In this document: positions 1-6,397 of the stretch, piece by piece | Layout: each line of letters starts with the position of its first letter | Position numbering within the stretch: the stretch's first letter is position 1 | Source of the DNA: Candidatus Firestoneibacteriota bacterium | Lineage (GTDB): Bacteria > Oederibacteriota > JAAXVQ01 > JAUVAV01 | DNA length: 10,249 nucleotides | NCBI GenBank assembly: GCA_030635415.1 | Contig: DAOVYW010000067.1 | Location: 1-10,249, forward strand | Direction: 5' to 3' | Translations under genes and position numbers: made by a program | The notes under the pieces: model-generated | Told to the model about the DNA's origin: nothing | The model's database searches: none | What the model saw: the letters and a program-made list of their open reading frames with translations, nothing else

Positions 1-174
1 ATTGAACCGATTATCGGACACGAAAAGTCAGAACATCGATTAGAACGAAATCAGCTATCAGGTGAATTAGGAGACAGCTTGAATGTCATTCTATCCGCTT
101 GCGGATTTAACCTCAAGAAGCTCGTAAGAGCTTTTTGTGCATGGATTGACATGGCTGGAAAAGTATTTTGGTAA
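1..174 (+). CDS. IS5-family transposase, C-terminal fragment (5' end outside window)
   Basis: Frame 1 is open from the first base to a TAA at 172-174 and gives 57 residues. They begin IEPIIGHEKSEHRLERN, continue with LSGELGDSLN and end in GFNLKKLVRAF. This matches the C-terminus of IS5-group DDE transposases. The Glu at residue 2 followed six residues later by Lys9 fits the E-(6)-K end of the family's Y-(2)-R-(3)-E-(6)-K catalytic signature. The other catalytic residues lie upstream of the window, so whether the full enzyme is intact cannot be judged. The protein would catalyse cut-and-paste transposition of its own element. Family assignment is confident; the subgroup is not. Confidence 0.85.
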   Translation: MEPIIGHEKSEHRLERNQLSGELGDSLNVILSACGFNLKKLVRAFCAWIDMAGKVFW

Positions 175-247
175 GATCGATGTTGTTTGGTTGAAGCCGA
201 TTATGGAAAACGCACGGCTTAAAACCGGCTTTTTCAGGATCGACTAA
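1..247 (+). mobile_element. Right end of an IS5-family insertion sequence
   Basis: The transposase C-terminus is followed by about 70 bp of non-coding DNA ending in a CTTTTTCAGGATCGA motif, as expected for an IS right terminal region. CTAA at 244-247 fits the (C/T)TA(A/G) target preferred by many IS5 elements and may be the target duplication. The left end is not in the window, so the inverted repeats and the duplication cannot be compared and the boundary is inferred. AAGCCG at about 193-198 can pair with CGGCTT at about 215-220, and a second CGGCTTTTT follows. This may act as a weak terminator for the transposase. Confidence 0.6.
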
Positions 248-272
248 TTAAAAAGTTCCGAAACTATAATCT

Positions 273-279
273 AAGGAGG
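273..279 (+). promoter_or_regulatory. Strong Shine-Dalgarno of the hemerythrin-like gene
   Basis: AAGGAGG sits 8 nt before the ATG at 288 and fixes that start. A perfect TATAAT at 265-270 lies just upstream, but a transcript started by it would begin inside the Shine-Dalgarno. It is therefore probably not the functional -10 for this gene. Confidence 0.7.
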
Positions 280-287
280 TTACTACC

Positions 288-692
288 ATGGACATTATTG
301 AATCACTCGGACAAGAACACGCTCAATTAATGAAAGCCTTGGAAAACATAAAGAAAATCGGCATAGGAAGAACAGAAGGTAAAAAGTCTCTTTTTTTAAT
401 TAAAAAAAATCTCTTGGCCCATTTAGAACGCGAAGATAAAGAATTTTATCCCATCTTGGCTAAACTCGCAAAAAAGGATGAAAATCTGAAAACGACGCTG
501 GAGTTTTTCGCTAAGGACATGCAAGAAATCAGCAAAAAAGTTCTAGACTTTTTCGATAAGTATTCACAAGAAAGCGCAGGCTTAGTTTTCGCCAAGGATG
601 CAGGCCAGATTTATGCGGCTTTATATAAGCGTATTGCGCGGGAAGAAAAGATCCTTTTTGCGGCCTATAAGCAAGGCGTCTCTGAAGTTTGA
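288..692 (+). CDS. Hemerythrin-like (HHE domain) protein
   Basis: This 134-residue, mostly helical soluble protein resembles single-domain bacterial hemerythrins, which carry a non-haem di-iron site and bind O2 or take part in iron or redox sensing. The first half has the typical ligand pattern: His11 in an EH context, then His45-x3-Glu49 in AHLEREDKEFYP. In the second half the expected histidines are not seen. Asp77 (FAKDM) and Arg115 (RIAREEKILF) stand where His would fit, while Glu119 is kept. It may belong to a divergent subfamily or may not form a normal di-iron centre. There is no signal peptide, so a cytoplasmic location is likely. The gene is visibly more AT-rich and Lys-rich than its neighbours. 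It is convergent with metH (25 bp apart) and lies about 40 bp after the IS end. Fold assignment is fairly sure; metal binding and function are not. Confidence 0.75.
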   Translation: MDIIESLGQEHAQLMKALENIKKIGIGRTEGKKSLFLIKKNLLAHLEREDKEFYPILAKLAKKDENLKTTLEFFAKDMQEISKKVLDFFDKYSQESAGLVFAKDAGQIYAALYKRIAREEKILFAAYKQGVSEV

Positions 693-717
693 GATATTTT
701 ATGTGCCGTATATGGAG

Positions 718-3156
718 CTAGTCATCCTTTTCACTGGCGACGGAGGGTAGCAACTGTTTTAGCAATTCCACGCTTTTGCCGGCATCCGCGGCAAACCCAT
801 CCGCCTGAATTTCATCCGCATATTTTTGTGTCACCACCGCCCCACCCACAATTACCTTCATATTCAATCGGCGTTCCTTCACCAGATCCACGACTTTCTT
901 CATCTCCGTCATGGTGGTTGTCATCAAGGCCGAGAGCGCGATAAAGGTAGCGCCATGGGCTACCGCCTGATTAACAATGGTTTCTTCGTCCACGGATTTG
1001 CCTAAATCAATCACCGAGTATCCATTGTTTCGAAGCAACAGCCCTACTATTTTTTTTCCAATATCATGAATATCCCCCTTTACCGTCGCGATAACACCGA
1101 TACCTTTGGAGGTTGGTTTGGTTTTTTCAAGCTGCGGGGTCAAATACCGGACCCCTTTTTCCATGGTTTCCGCCGAGGCAATAAGCTGGGGTAAAAAATA
1201 CTCTTTGTGGTTGAATTTCTCTCCCACCAGCTGAATCGCAGGAATCATGGTTTTTTGTACAATCGCAAGAGCTGTCCGGCCTTGGTCCAATAAAATCCGG
1301 ACCTGTTTCTCGATCTCTTCCTTGCTCCCTTTCACAATCGCATCGCGGACACATTCCTCGGGTGATAGCTCCGACTTTAGCGCCGCAACGGTCACCTGTG
1401 CCGTCCTGCCGGAATTTTGAAATTTCTCAATATACTGCCGGCAATTGGGATCGCGGCCGGTCAAAACATCCGCCGCTGCTTTTACCTTCATCAACAACTC
1501 AGCCGCTGGATTGGCAATCACCGCGGACAATCCGGCGCCGGCGGCCATGGCCAGAAAAGTGCTGTTCACATAGTCTCTGCCAGGCAAGCCAAACGAAATG
1601 TTGGACAATCCCAATACCGTATTGCACTGCAGGGTTTCGGATACGTAGCGCAAAGTATCCAGCGTTACCTTGGCCTGAGCTTGGTTGGAGGACGCTGTCA
1701 TCACCAATCCATCCACCACACTGCTCTTGCGGGGAACACCCTGTTTGTCACAAGCGGAATATATTTTATCCAGCACTGCCTTTCTTTGCTCCAGCGTTTC
1801 CGGAATTCCCGTATCATCCAGAGGCAACAAGATATAAGCAGCTCCGTATTTTTTCAAAACCGGGAGTATGTGTTTCAGCTTTTCTTCTTCGCCTGACAGA
1901 GAGTTGACCAAAACGCGGCCCGGATAAAACCGCAGGGCTGCTGCTATAACCTCCGGGTTACTTGAATCAATGCACAGCGGCAAATCCGAGATCACGGCCA
2001 ACTCCCGAATCGCTCTCAGCATCACTTCTTTTTCGTTAATCCCCGGCATGCCTACATTCACGTCCAGAATGTCGGCTCCTTTTTCCTTTTGCTCCCGGGC
2101 AAATGACTTCAGCAATTCCAATTTTCCGGCTTTGAGTTCTTCCTGCAGAGCGGCTTTTCCGGTCGGATTGATACGTTCTCCAATCACGCGCAGCGGCGAC
2201 TCCGGGGTGCGTTGCAGAACAATGTTGCTCCTGGCACTTGAGAGTATGACCGCGTCCAATGGCGTCGGGCGGTCTTGGGGGTTTTTCCCTCGCACCGCAT
2301 GCGCGGTTTGCGCGATATGCTCAGGCGTGGTACCGCAACAGCCTCCCAACATGGCCACCCCGCATTCCCAAAACGGTTCCGCATACCCGGCAAATTCTGC
2401 CGGAGACATGGGAAAAACAGTCTCGCCTTTCTGAATCACCGGTAAACCGGCATTGGGTTTTACCAATACTGGAATCTGTGCCTGCGCACACACGCGTTTT
2501 GCCACAGCCAGCATTTTGTCCGGACCGGCAGAACAATTGATCCCAAAGCCATCCGCGCCTAAGGATTGAACAATATTTAAACATACCAGGGGATCGCTTC
2601 CCGTCAGGGTTCGCTGGCTTTCATCAAACGTCATGGAGGTGATGACCGGCACATCCGAAACTTCTTTAGCGGCCAGCAGAGCCAGACGTGTTTCTTGAAT
2701 GTCAATCTGTGTCTCAATAACAATCAGATCAACCCCGGCCTTAACGAGCGCGGAAATTTGCTCGCGAAAAATGTCCAATCCTTCTTCAACCAGGATTTCG
2801 CCAAACGGCTGATAAAAAATACCGGTAGGGCCCACATCTCCTGCCACCAGGCGTTTCTGTTTGCGCGCTACTTCCAGAGAGAGTTCTGCCAGGCGCTGAT
2901 TGATCTCTGTGGTTTTCCGTTCCAACCCAAAATTCTTTAATTTGATCCGATTGGCGCCAAAGGTCGGCGCTAAAACTATATCCGAACCGGCAGCCAGATA
3001 CTCACTCTGGATCCGTTGAATCACTTCCGGTTTTTCCAGGCAAAAGGCCTCCGGCGAAACACCGGCCGGCATGCCATATTTCTGCAGCATGGTCCCGGTA
3101 GAACCGTCAAAGACAACTATTTTTTCGGCTAGTAATTTCTGCCAGGCGTCACTCAT
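718..3156 (-). CDS. metH: Cobalamin-dependent methionine synthase, short form without reactivation domain
   Basis: The enzyme transfers a methyl group from 5-methyltetrahydrofolate through enzyme-bound cobalamin to homocysteine, making methionine in the cytoplasm. With the start at 3156 it has 812 residues. Residues ~10-292 are the homocysteine methyltransferase domain, with zinc ligands Cys208 (GINCSAG) and Cys273-Cys274 (GGCCGTT). Residues ~320-575 are the pterin-binding barrel (GERINPTG at 326-333, DVNVG at 365-369). Residues ~598-675 are the helical cobalamin cap. Residues ~683-805 are the Rossmann-like B12 domain with D695-x-H697-x2-G700, S742-x-L and GG at 771-772. All key residues are present. 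E. coli MetH has about 1,227 residues; the ~330-residue AdoMet-dependent reactivation domain is absent here and is supplied by the gene just upstream. The chosen ATG has AGGAG 7 nt before it and overlaps the upstream stop in ATGAGTGA. An in-frame ATG at 3174 is possible but has no good ribosome site. Confidence 0.95.
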   Translation of the reverse strand: MSDAWQKLLAEKIVVFDGSTGTMLQKYGMPAGVSPEAFCLEKPEVIQRIQSEYLAAGSDIVLAPTFGANRIKLKNFGLERKTTEINQRLAELSLEVARKQKRLVAGDVGPTGIFYQPFGEILVEEGLDIFREQISALVKAGVDLIVIETQIDIQETRLALLAAKEVSDVPVITSMTFDESQRTLTGSDPLVCLNIVQSLGADGFGINCSAGPDKMLAVAKRVCAQAQIPVLVKPNAGLPVIQKGETVFPMSPAEFAGYAEPFWECGVAMLGGCCGTTPEHIAQTAHAVRGKNPQDRPTPLDAVILSSARSNIVLQRTPESPLRVIGERINPTGKAALQEELKAGKLELLKSFAREQKEKGADILDVNVGMPGINEKEVMLRAIRELAVISDLPLCIDSSNPEVIAAALRFYPGRVLVNSLSGEEEKLKHILPVLKKYGAAYILLPLDDTGIPETLEQRKAVLDKIYSACDKQGVPRKSSVVDGLVMTASSNQAQAKVTLDTLRYVSETLQCNTVLGLSNISFGLPGRDYVNSTFLAMAAGAGLSAVIANPAAELLMKVKAAADVLTGRDPNCRQYIEKFQNSGRTAQVTVAALKSELSPEECVRDAIVKGSKEEIEKQVRILLDQGRTALAIVQKTMIPAIQLVGEKFNHKEYFLPQLIASAETMEKGVRYLTPQLEKTKPTSKGIGVIATVKGDIHDIGKKIVGLLLRNNGYSVIDLGKSVDEETIVNQAVAHGATFIALSALMTTTMTEMKKVVDLVKERRLNMKVIVGGAVVTQKYADEIQADGFAADAGKSVELLKQLLPSVASEKDD

Positions 3157-3772
3157 GTGTTTGCTCCTGCTCATGGATAGGTGCCAAAGCGGTTACTGTT
3201 TTTTCCGGCGACAGGATAAATCGTTCATTGATCGTAATGCCGTACTCCGCAAAACCCAGGGTGGTAAAAAAATAGCGCTGATGCTCCAGGGCAAAGTCAC
3301 CGTAACCACAGGATAAACGCCGGCCCAGCTGTCGTCCCATACGCCGCATACTTACAGCCAGTTCGCGCTCTATAAAATCCAGCGCAAAATCCACTTTTTC
3401 CGCTAAAACCGCATCCAGCACAACCGCTTGCTGCATATCCGTTTGCTGCAGCCGCAGTAATTGTTGAAAATCTTCTTTTACCGCCGAAGCGCCCAACAGC
3501 ATTACCTTTCGGACTCCGGCAAAACGACCCCGGACCAGGGTGCTGGTAAAACAATAATCCTCAATCATATTCTCATTATTCTTGCTAGCAAAGTTTTTCT
3601 CCACATAAAATATGCGTACTTTGGTCTCGTTCACAAATTGCTCAAGCATGGTTTCGTACTTTGGCCCCAGCGCTGCTTTATCCGTAGTTTTTTCACAGTA
3701 TCCCAAACGCGTCCAGATCGGCATGCGCGGCATGGTATTTAAGCTGACTAGTTTCACAGTTGGTGCAGCCAT
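3149..3772 (-). CDS. Stand-alone methionine synthase (MetH) reactivation-domain protein
   Basis: This 207-residue protein matches the vitamin B12-dependent methionine synthase activation domain. The diagnostic stretch is RLSCGYGDFALEHQ at 152-165, where Arg152 and Tyr157 fit the conserved R-x4-Y AdoMet-contact motif. It is followed by a C-terminal ITINERFILSPEKTVTAL block typical of the family. In full-length MetH this domain holds AdoMet for reductive remethylation of oxidised cob(II)alamin. Here it is encoded separately, directly before a MetH that lacks it, as in Thermotoga maritima (TM0268/TM0269). Its stop overlaps the metH start by 8 bp, implying translational coupling. Cys155 replaces the Pro usually seen before Gly-Tyr. 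TTGGAGA stands about 7 nt before the ATG. The N-terminal ~130 residues are only weakly recognisable. Without a flavodoxin or other reductase here, the electron donor is unknown. Confidence 0.85.
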   Translation of the reverse strand: MAAPTVKLVSLNTMPRMPIWTRLGYCEKTTDKAALGPKYETMLEQFVNETKVRIFYVEKNFASKNNENMIEDYCFTSTLVRGRFAGVRKVMLLGASAVKEDFQQLLRLQQTDMQQAVVLDAVLAEKVDFALDFIERELAVSMRRMGRQLGRRLSCGYGDFALEHQRYFFTTLGFAEYGITINERFILSPEKTVTALAPIHEQEQTHE

Positions 3773-4071
3773 TGGCTATTCTCCAAAACGTTATATACTA
3801 TCCTCCAGGACCGGAAATCATTTTAAGAGTGGTGCGGCCTTTTATCAAGCATTAACTTTTTTCAGAGTCGATTTCCCCTCCTTCCGTTTATGAATTTTCT
3901 TGGCCCGAATGACGTTCCTGTGATGGTTGTTGACTTATGCTTTAATGACAGCAGTTTCCCCCTTTTCAGAGGCTGTGTCATAATGCCCGTTTTAGAGATC
4001 GCACTTGGTAATTGAACTGGACGGCGGCCAAAAGGCGTGACAGCATGAAAACAAAATTTATCATCTTGGTT
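3773..4071. other. Intergenic region upstream of the metH operon
   Basis: This stretch holds the predicted metH-operon promoter near its left side. The rest shows no gene I can support. A motif reading GAGGCTGTGTCATAATG at about 3969-3985 resembles termini of some insertion sequences but has no partner repeat here. No convincing rho-independent terminator follows the OmpA-like gene ending at 4072. Confidence 0.5.
3820..3848 (-). promoter_or_regulatory. Predicted sigma70-type promoter of the metH operon
   Basis: On the minus strand, TTGATA (3843-3848) and TAAAAT (3820-3825) each match consensus at 5 of 6 positions and are separated by 17 bp. Transcription would start near 3813, leaving a leader of about 40 nt before the ATG at 3772. 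That is too short for a cobalamin or SAM riboswitch. Confidence 0.55.
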
Positions 4072-6012
4072 TTATTTTGCATCGGGCACAAAAACCCGGA
4101 TCTCTACCCTACGGTTGCGGGCGCGTCCGGCTTCTGTTCCTTTCCGGTTTTGGGGACGTAATTTGCTATAACCTAAAAATGAAAGTTGCTTCTTCTCCAC
4201 CCCGGGCTGTTGGGACAGGGATTTCAAAACCATCATGGCGCGCCGGCGGGAGAGTTTTTTATTATATTTTATACCGCCGATTTCATCGGCATGTCCTTCG
4301 CAGACTGCTGTGGCACGGGGGCCATACTTTTTTAACAGCTTGGCGACCATTTGTATTTTATAGAAATCCTTGGTCTTCAAAACGGCACTATTGAAATTAA
4401 AACCTATACCGAGGATAAGGATTCCGTTATAACCCCGGGACGCTTTAACTGACCGGGCCGGAACAGGCTGTATGTTCTCCACCAGGGTAATTCTGGATTC
4501 GTCCGCATAGACCACTGTGAGATCGCTTTTGTATTCCCGGCTGGTATCTACCAGCCGCTTCCGCTCATTCCGGCCATCCCATAATATTTCCCGGGGAAGC
4601 GGTCCGGTTCCGGAAAGCGACCGAATAATATTCCCTTTTTTTCCATCAAGTATATTCAAGCGCCATTCTTGGACGGTTGGCCGTTCCGCAAAAGAAAATA
4701 GCACCTCCGCTTCCAGCGGAGATTGGTCTTTAAAGCGCAATTTAAAAGCCGGACGTAATTCCGGCAGATGCCGCGCGGTTATTTCCCGCCCCCCGGCGGT
4801 AAACACATATTGATATTTACCCTTCCGGGGCAGGATCCGGCCGCTCTCGTCCCTGCCATCCCATTGTAAATTCTTGGGTGGCTTTGCCATACTGGCGAAT
4901 TTTTTTACCACCCGGCCTTGCTGATCCCGGATGGTAAAACTCCAGCCGCGTACCCTAGGATCCAGTTTGGGAGTCTTAAAAAACACTACACTCTCATAAT
5001 CCCCAGTTTCCACTTTTAAAGTTCTAATTGATTCCAGCGGAATGCTCTGACTTTTCGCCGATACTTCCACCTCTCCCGGAGGCGCCGCGGCAGGAAGGTC
5101 AGGCTTCAAGAAAAGATAACTAAACGTAAAGCGATGAGTATCGCCTAACCCCCCATATGGCTGGTAAGCATAATCCAGGCCTATACCGGAAACCCTGAAC
5201 CCAGCTCCCAGTGATCCCACCCCCAACTCTCTTTCCAGCCGGTATCCTCCCCTCAGAAAAACCATATCCTGTATCTTGTATTCCAGACCTCCGGCCGCTA
5301 TTGCCGGTTTCTCTTCCGCCAGAGACCGGCTTATATCCGCATAAATTTTAATCTCCGGACCGATCCAGGGCGCCAACTTCAAAGCGACACCCGCCCGAAT
5401 AACCGGAATTAATTCCTCTGCCGCCCGATCAAAAGGCTCCATGAGGCCTATATTCTGTATGGCCAGCCCCAGGGCTAAGGGCTGCCAGCCGGTTTGCATA
5501 CGCAACCCTATATCCATGGCCCCTCCCTGACTGCTAAAGCCCGCGAGAATACTCCGGAAATATTTCAAGCCCAAACCGATTTCAAAACCGGAACCCAGGG
5601 AGCGGGCATGGGCCAGATGCAATAACATGTTATAATTATCAATAGTTCCTACTTCTTCACCCCATTCATTGAGTTCCATAAAATTATAGGTCTGGGCGAA
5701 AAAAAAACGAGCCGCCCAGTTTCCTCCGAGCCATGCCGGATAGAGAACTTCCAATTGTTCATAAGCAGTATCTGCCAAGGAAGAATAATGGGTAAAAGCC
5801 AGCGAAAGATCCGGTTGCTCCAAAATCCCGGCAGGGTTCCAGGTTAAGGCCTCACTTCCTCCCCCGGCAGCCGTACCGGCGGCCAGAGCGGAGGGCGCTG
5901 CCGGGACTTCCATTAGAAGAAATTCCGCCCCCATGGTTTCAGTCGCTTCGGTTTTTAAAACAGTTACTAGCAGGAATAGCATCAGAAATATAAACCAAGG
6001 TCTGGCAAACAC
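4072..6012 (-). CDS. Mosaic outer-membrane protein: PorV/UPF0164-like barrel, FlgD-like Ig repeats and OmpA domain
   Basis: The protein has 646 residues from a GTG start, with GGAGG 7 nt upstream. Residues 1-28 look like a signal peptide. Residues ~29-302 resemble the PorV/UPF0164 class of outer-membrane beta-barrels: an early AAGGGSEALTWNPAG motif, alternating aromatic strands, GGYRLE and a terminal FTFSYLF strand. Ala/Pro linker 303-315 follows. Two FlgD-like Ig-type units come next, at ~340-408 (LQWDGRDESGR at 382-392) and ~435-510 (ILWDGRNERKR at 476-486). Residues ~530-646 are an OmpA-like peptidoglycan-binding domain with GHADEIGG (573-580), YN (583-584), LSRRRA (587-592) and RARNRRVEI (630-638). 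The expected role is an outer-membrane protein anchored to peptidoglycan, perhaps with an added protein-binding or secretion role. The barrel class is less certain than the OmpA domain. Confidence 0.8.
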   Translation of the reverse strand: MFARPWFIFLMLFLLVTVLKTEATETMGAEFLLMEVPAAPSALAAGTAAGGGSEALTWNPAGILEQPDLSLAFTHYSSLADTAYEQLEVLYPAWLGGNWAARFFFAQTYNFMELNEWGEEVGTIDNYNMLLHLAHARSLGSGFEIGLGLKYFRSILAGFSSQGGAMDIGLRMQTGWQPLALGLAIQNIGLMEPFDRAAEELIPVIRAGVALKLAPWIGPEIKIYADISRSLAEEKPAIAAGGLEYKIQDMVFLRGGYRLERELGVGSLGAGFRVSGIGLDYAYQPYGGLGDTHRFTFSYLFLKPDLPAAAPPGEVEVSAKSQSIPLESIRTLKVETGDYESVVFFKTPKLDPRVRGWSFTIRDQQGRVVKKFASMAKPPKNLQWDGRDESGRILPRKGKYQYVFTAGGREITARHLPELRPAFKLRFKDQSPLEAEVLFSFAERPTVQEWRLNILDGKKGNIIRSLSGTGPLPREILWDGRNERKRLVDTSREYKSDLTVVYADESRITLVENIQPVPARSVKASRGYNGILILGIGFNFNSAVLKTKDFYKIQMVAKLLKKYGPRATAVCEGHADEIGGIKYNKKLSRRRAMMVLKSLSQQPGVEKKQLSFLGYSKLRPQNRKGTEAGRARNRRVEIRVFVPDAK

Positions 6013-6080
6013 TTTACATCCTCCATATTAATGAATGTTTATGTCCCTTTTATAATATACGCAAAATCCCTTCCCTTGAT

Positions 6081-6098
6081 GGACAAAAGTATTTGTCC
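6081..6098. promoter_or_regulatory. Palindromic candidate operator upstream of the OmpA-like gene
   Basis: GGACAAAAGTATTTGTCC is a perfect 7-bp inverted repeat around a 4-bp centre, 69-86 bp upstream of the GTG start at 6012. An AT-rich TATTATAAA stretch (about 6046-6055, minus strand) lies between it and the start and may be the -10 region. No matching -35 is clear. The symmetry suggests a dimeric regulator site, but no regulator is identified. Confidence 0.4.
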
Positions 6099-6207
6099 CA
6101 CCTAAGCCGGTTAAAGCCCAGCCAATATTACTTTATAATATTTCAAGGAATTTGTCTAAAGTTGTTTTGGTGAAGGGTTATACGGCTTTTTGCTTTTTTC
6201 TTTAAAT

Positions 6208-6241
6208 TCAAATACCCCGCACTAAAGTGCGGGGTATTTGA
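6208..6241 (-). terminator. Strong hairpin, probable terminator after the repeat-protein gene
   Basis: A perfect 15-bp stem (6208-6222 with 6227-6241) closes a TAAA loop and includes CCCCGCAC/GTGCGGGG. It is about 155 bp beyond the stop of the 6398-7144 gene and before the next minus-strand gene. The following minus-strand bases are mixed T and A (TATTTGAATTTAAAG), not a clean U-run, so termination efficiency is uncertain. Confidence 0.5.
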
Positions 6242-6397
6242 GCCGGGCGGAACCGGCGGGAACCTCGACACGGAGAAACTACGCACCCATAGTCCCGCTA
6301 GCCTCGGCCTGTTCGCTGATGCTCATCATTAAGATAAATACCAAGCTATATGATTAGCGTTTCAGCACCATAGTATATCCCCTGTCGGCAAAAGAAG

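Larger units (their letters stand above)
6013..6397. other. Intergenic region between the OmpA-like and repeat-protein genes
   Basis: There is no coding signal here. The right part (6242-6300), read on the minus strand, adds two more pairings next to the terminator hairpin: GCCGG/CCGGC at 6242-6257, and GCGGGA/TCCCGC at 6256-6298 enclosing ACTA/TAGT. The left part holds the palindrome at 6081-6098 and AT-rich promoter-like DNA. Confidence 0.5.

Noticed and set aside
265..270. TATAAT as the promoter of the hemerythrin-like gene
   Set aside because: The implied transcription start would fall inside the Shine-Dalgarno at 273-279, and no proper -35 lies 16-18 bp upstream.
1362..2540. Several + strand open frames inside metH
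   Set aside because: They are shadows of a gene with complete domain content, have no recognisable domains and lack ribosome sites.
3965..3986. GAGGCTGTGTCATAATG motif resembling an insertion-sequence terminus
   Set aside because: No partner inverted repeat, target duplication or transposase remnant is visible nearby, so the resemblance alone is not enough.
4044..4160. Short + strand frame starting MKTKFIILVLFCIG, like a signal peptide
   Set aside because: It ends after 38 codons and lies antisense to the end of the well-supported OmpA-like gene. The hydrophobic start is most simply the reverse complement of AT-rich sequence around that gene's stop.
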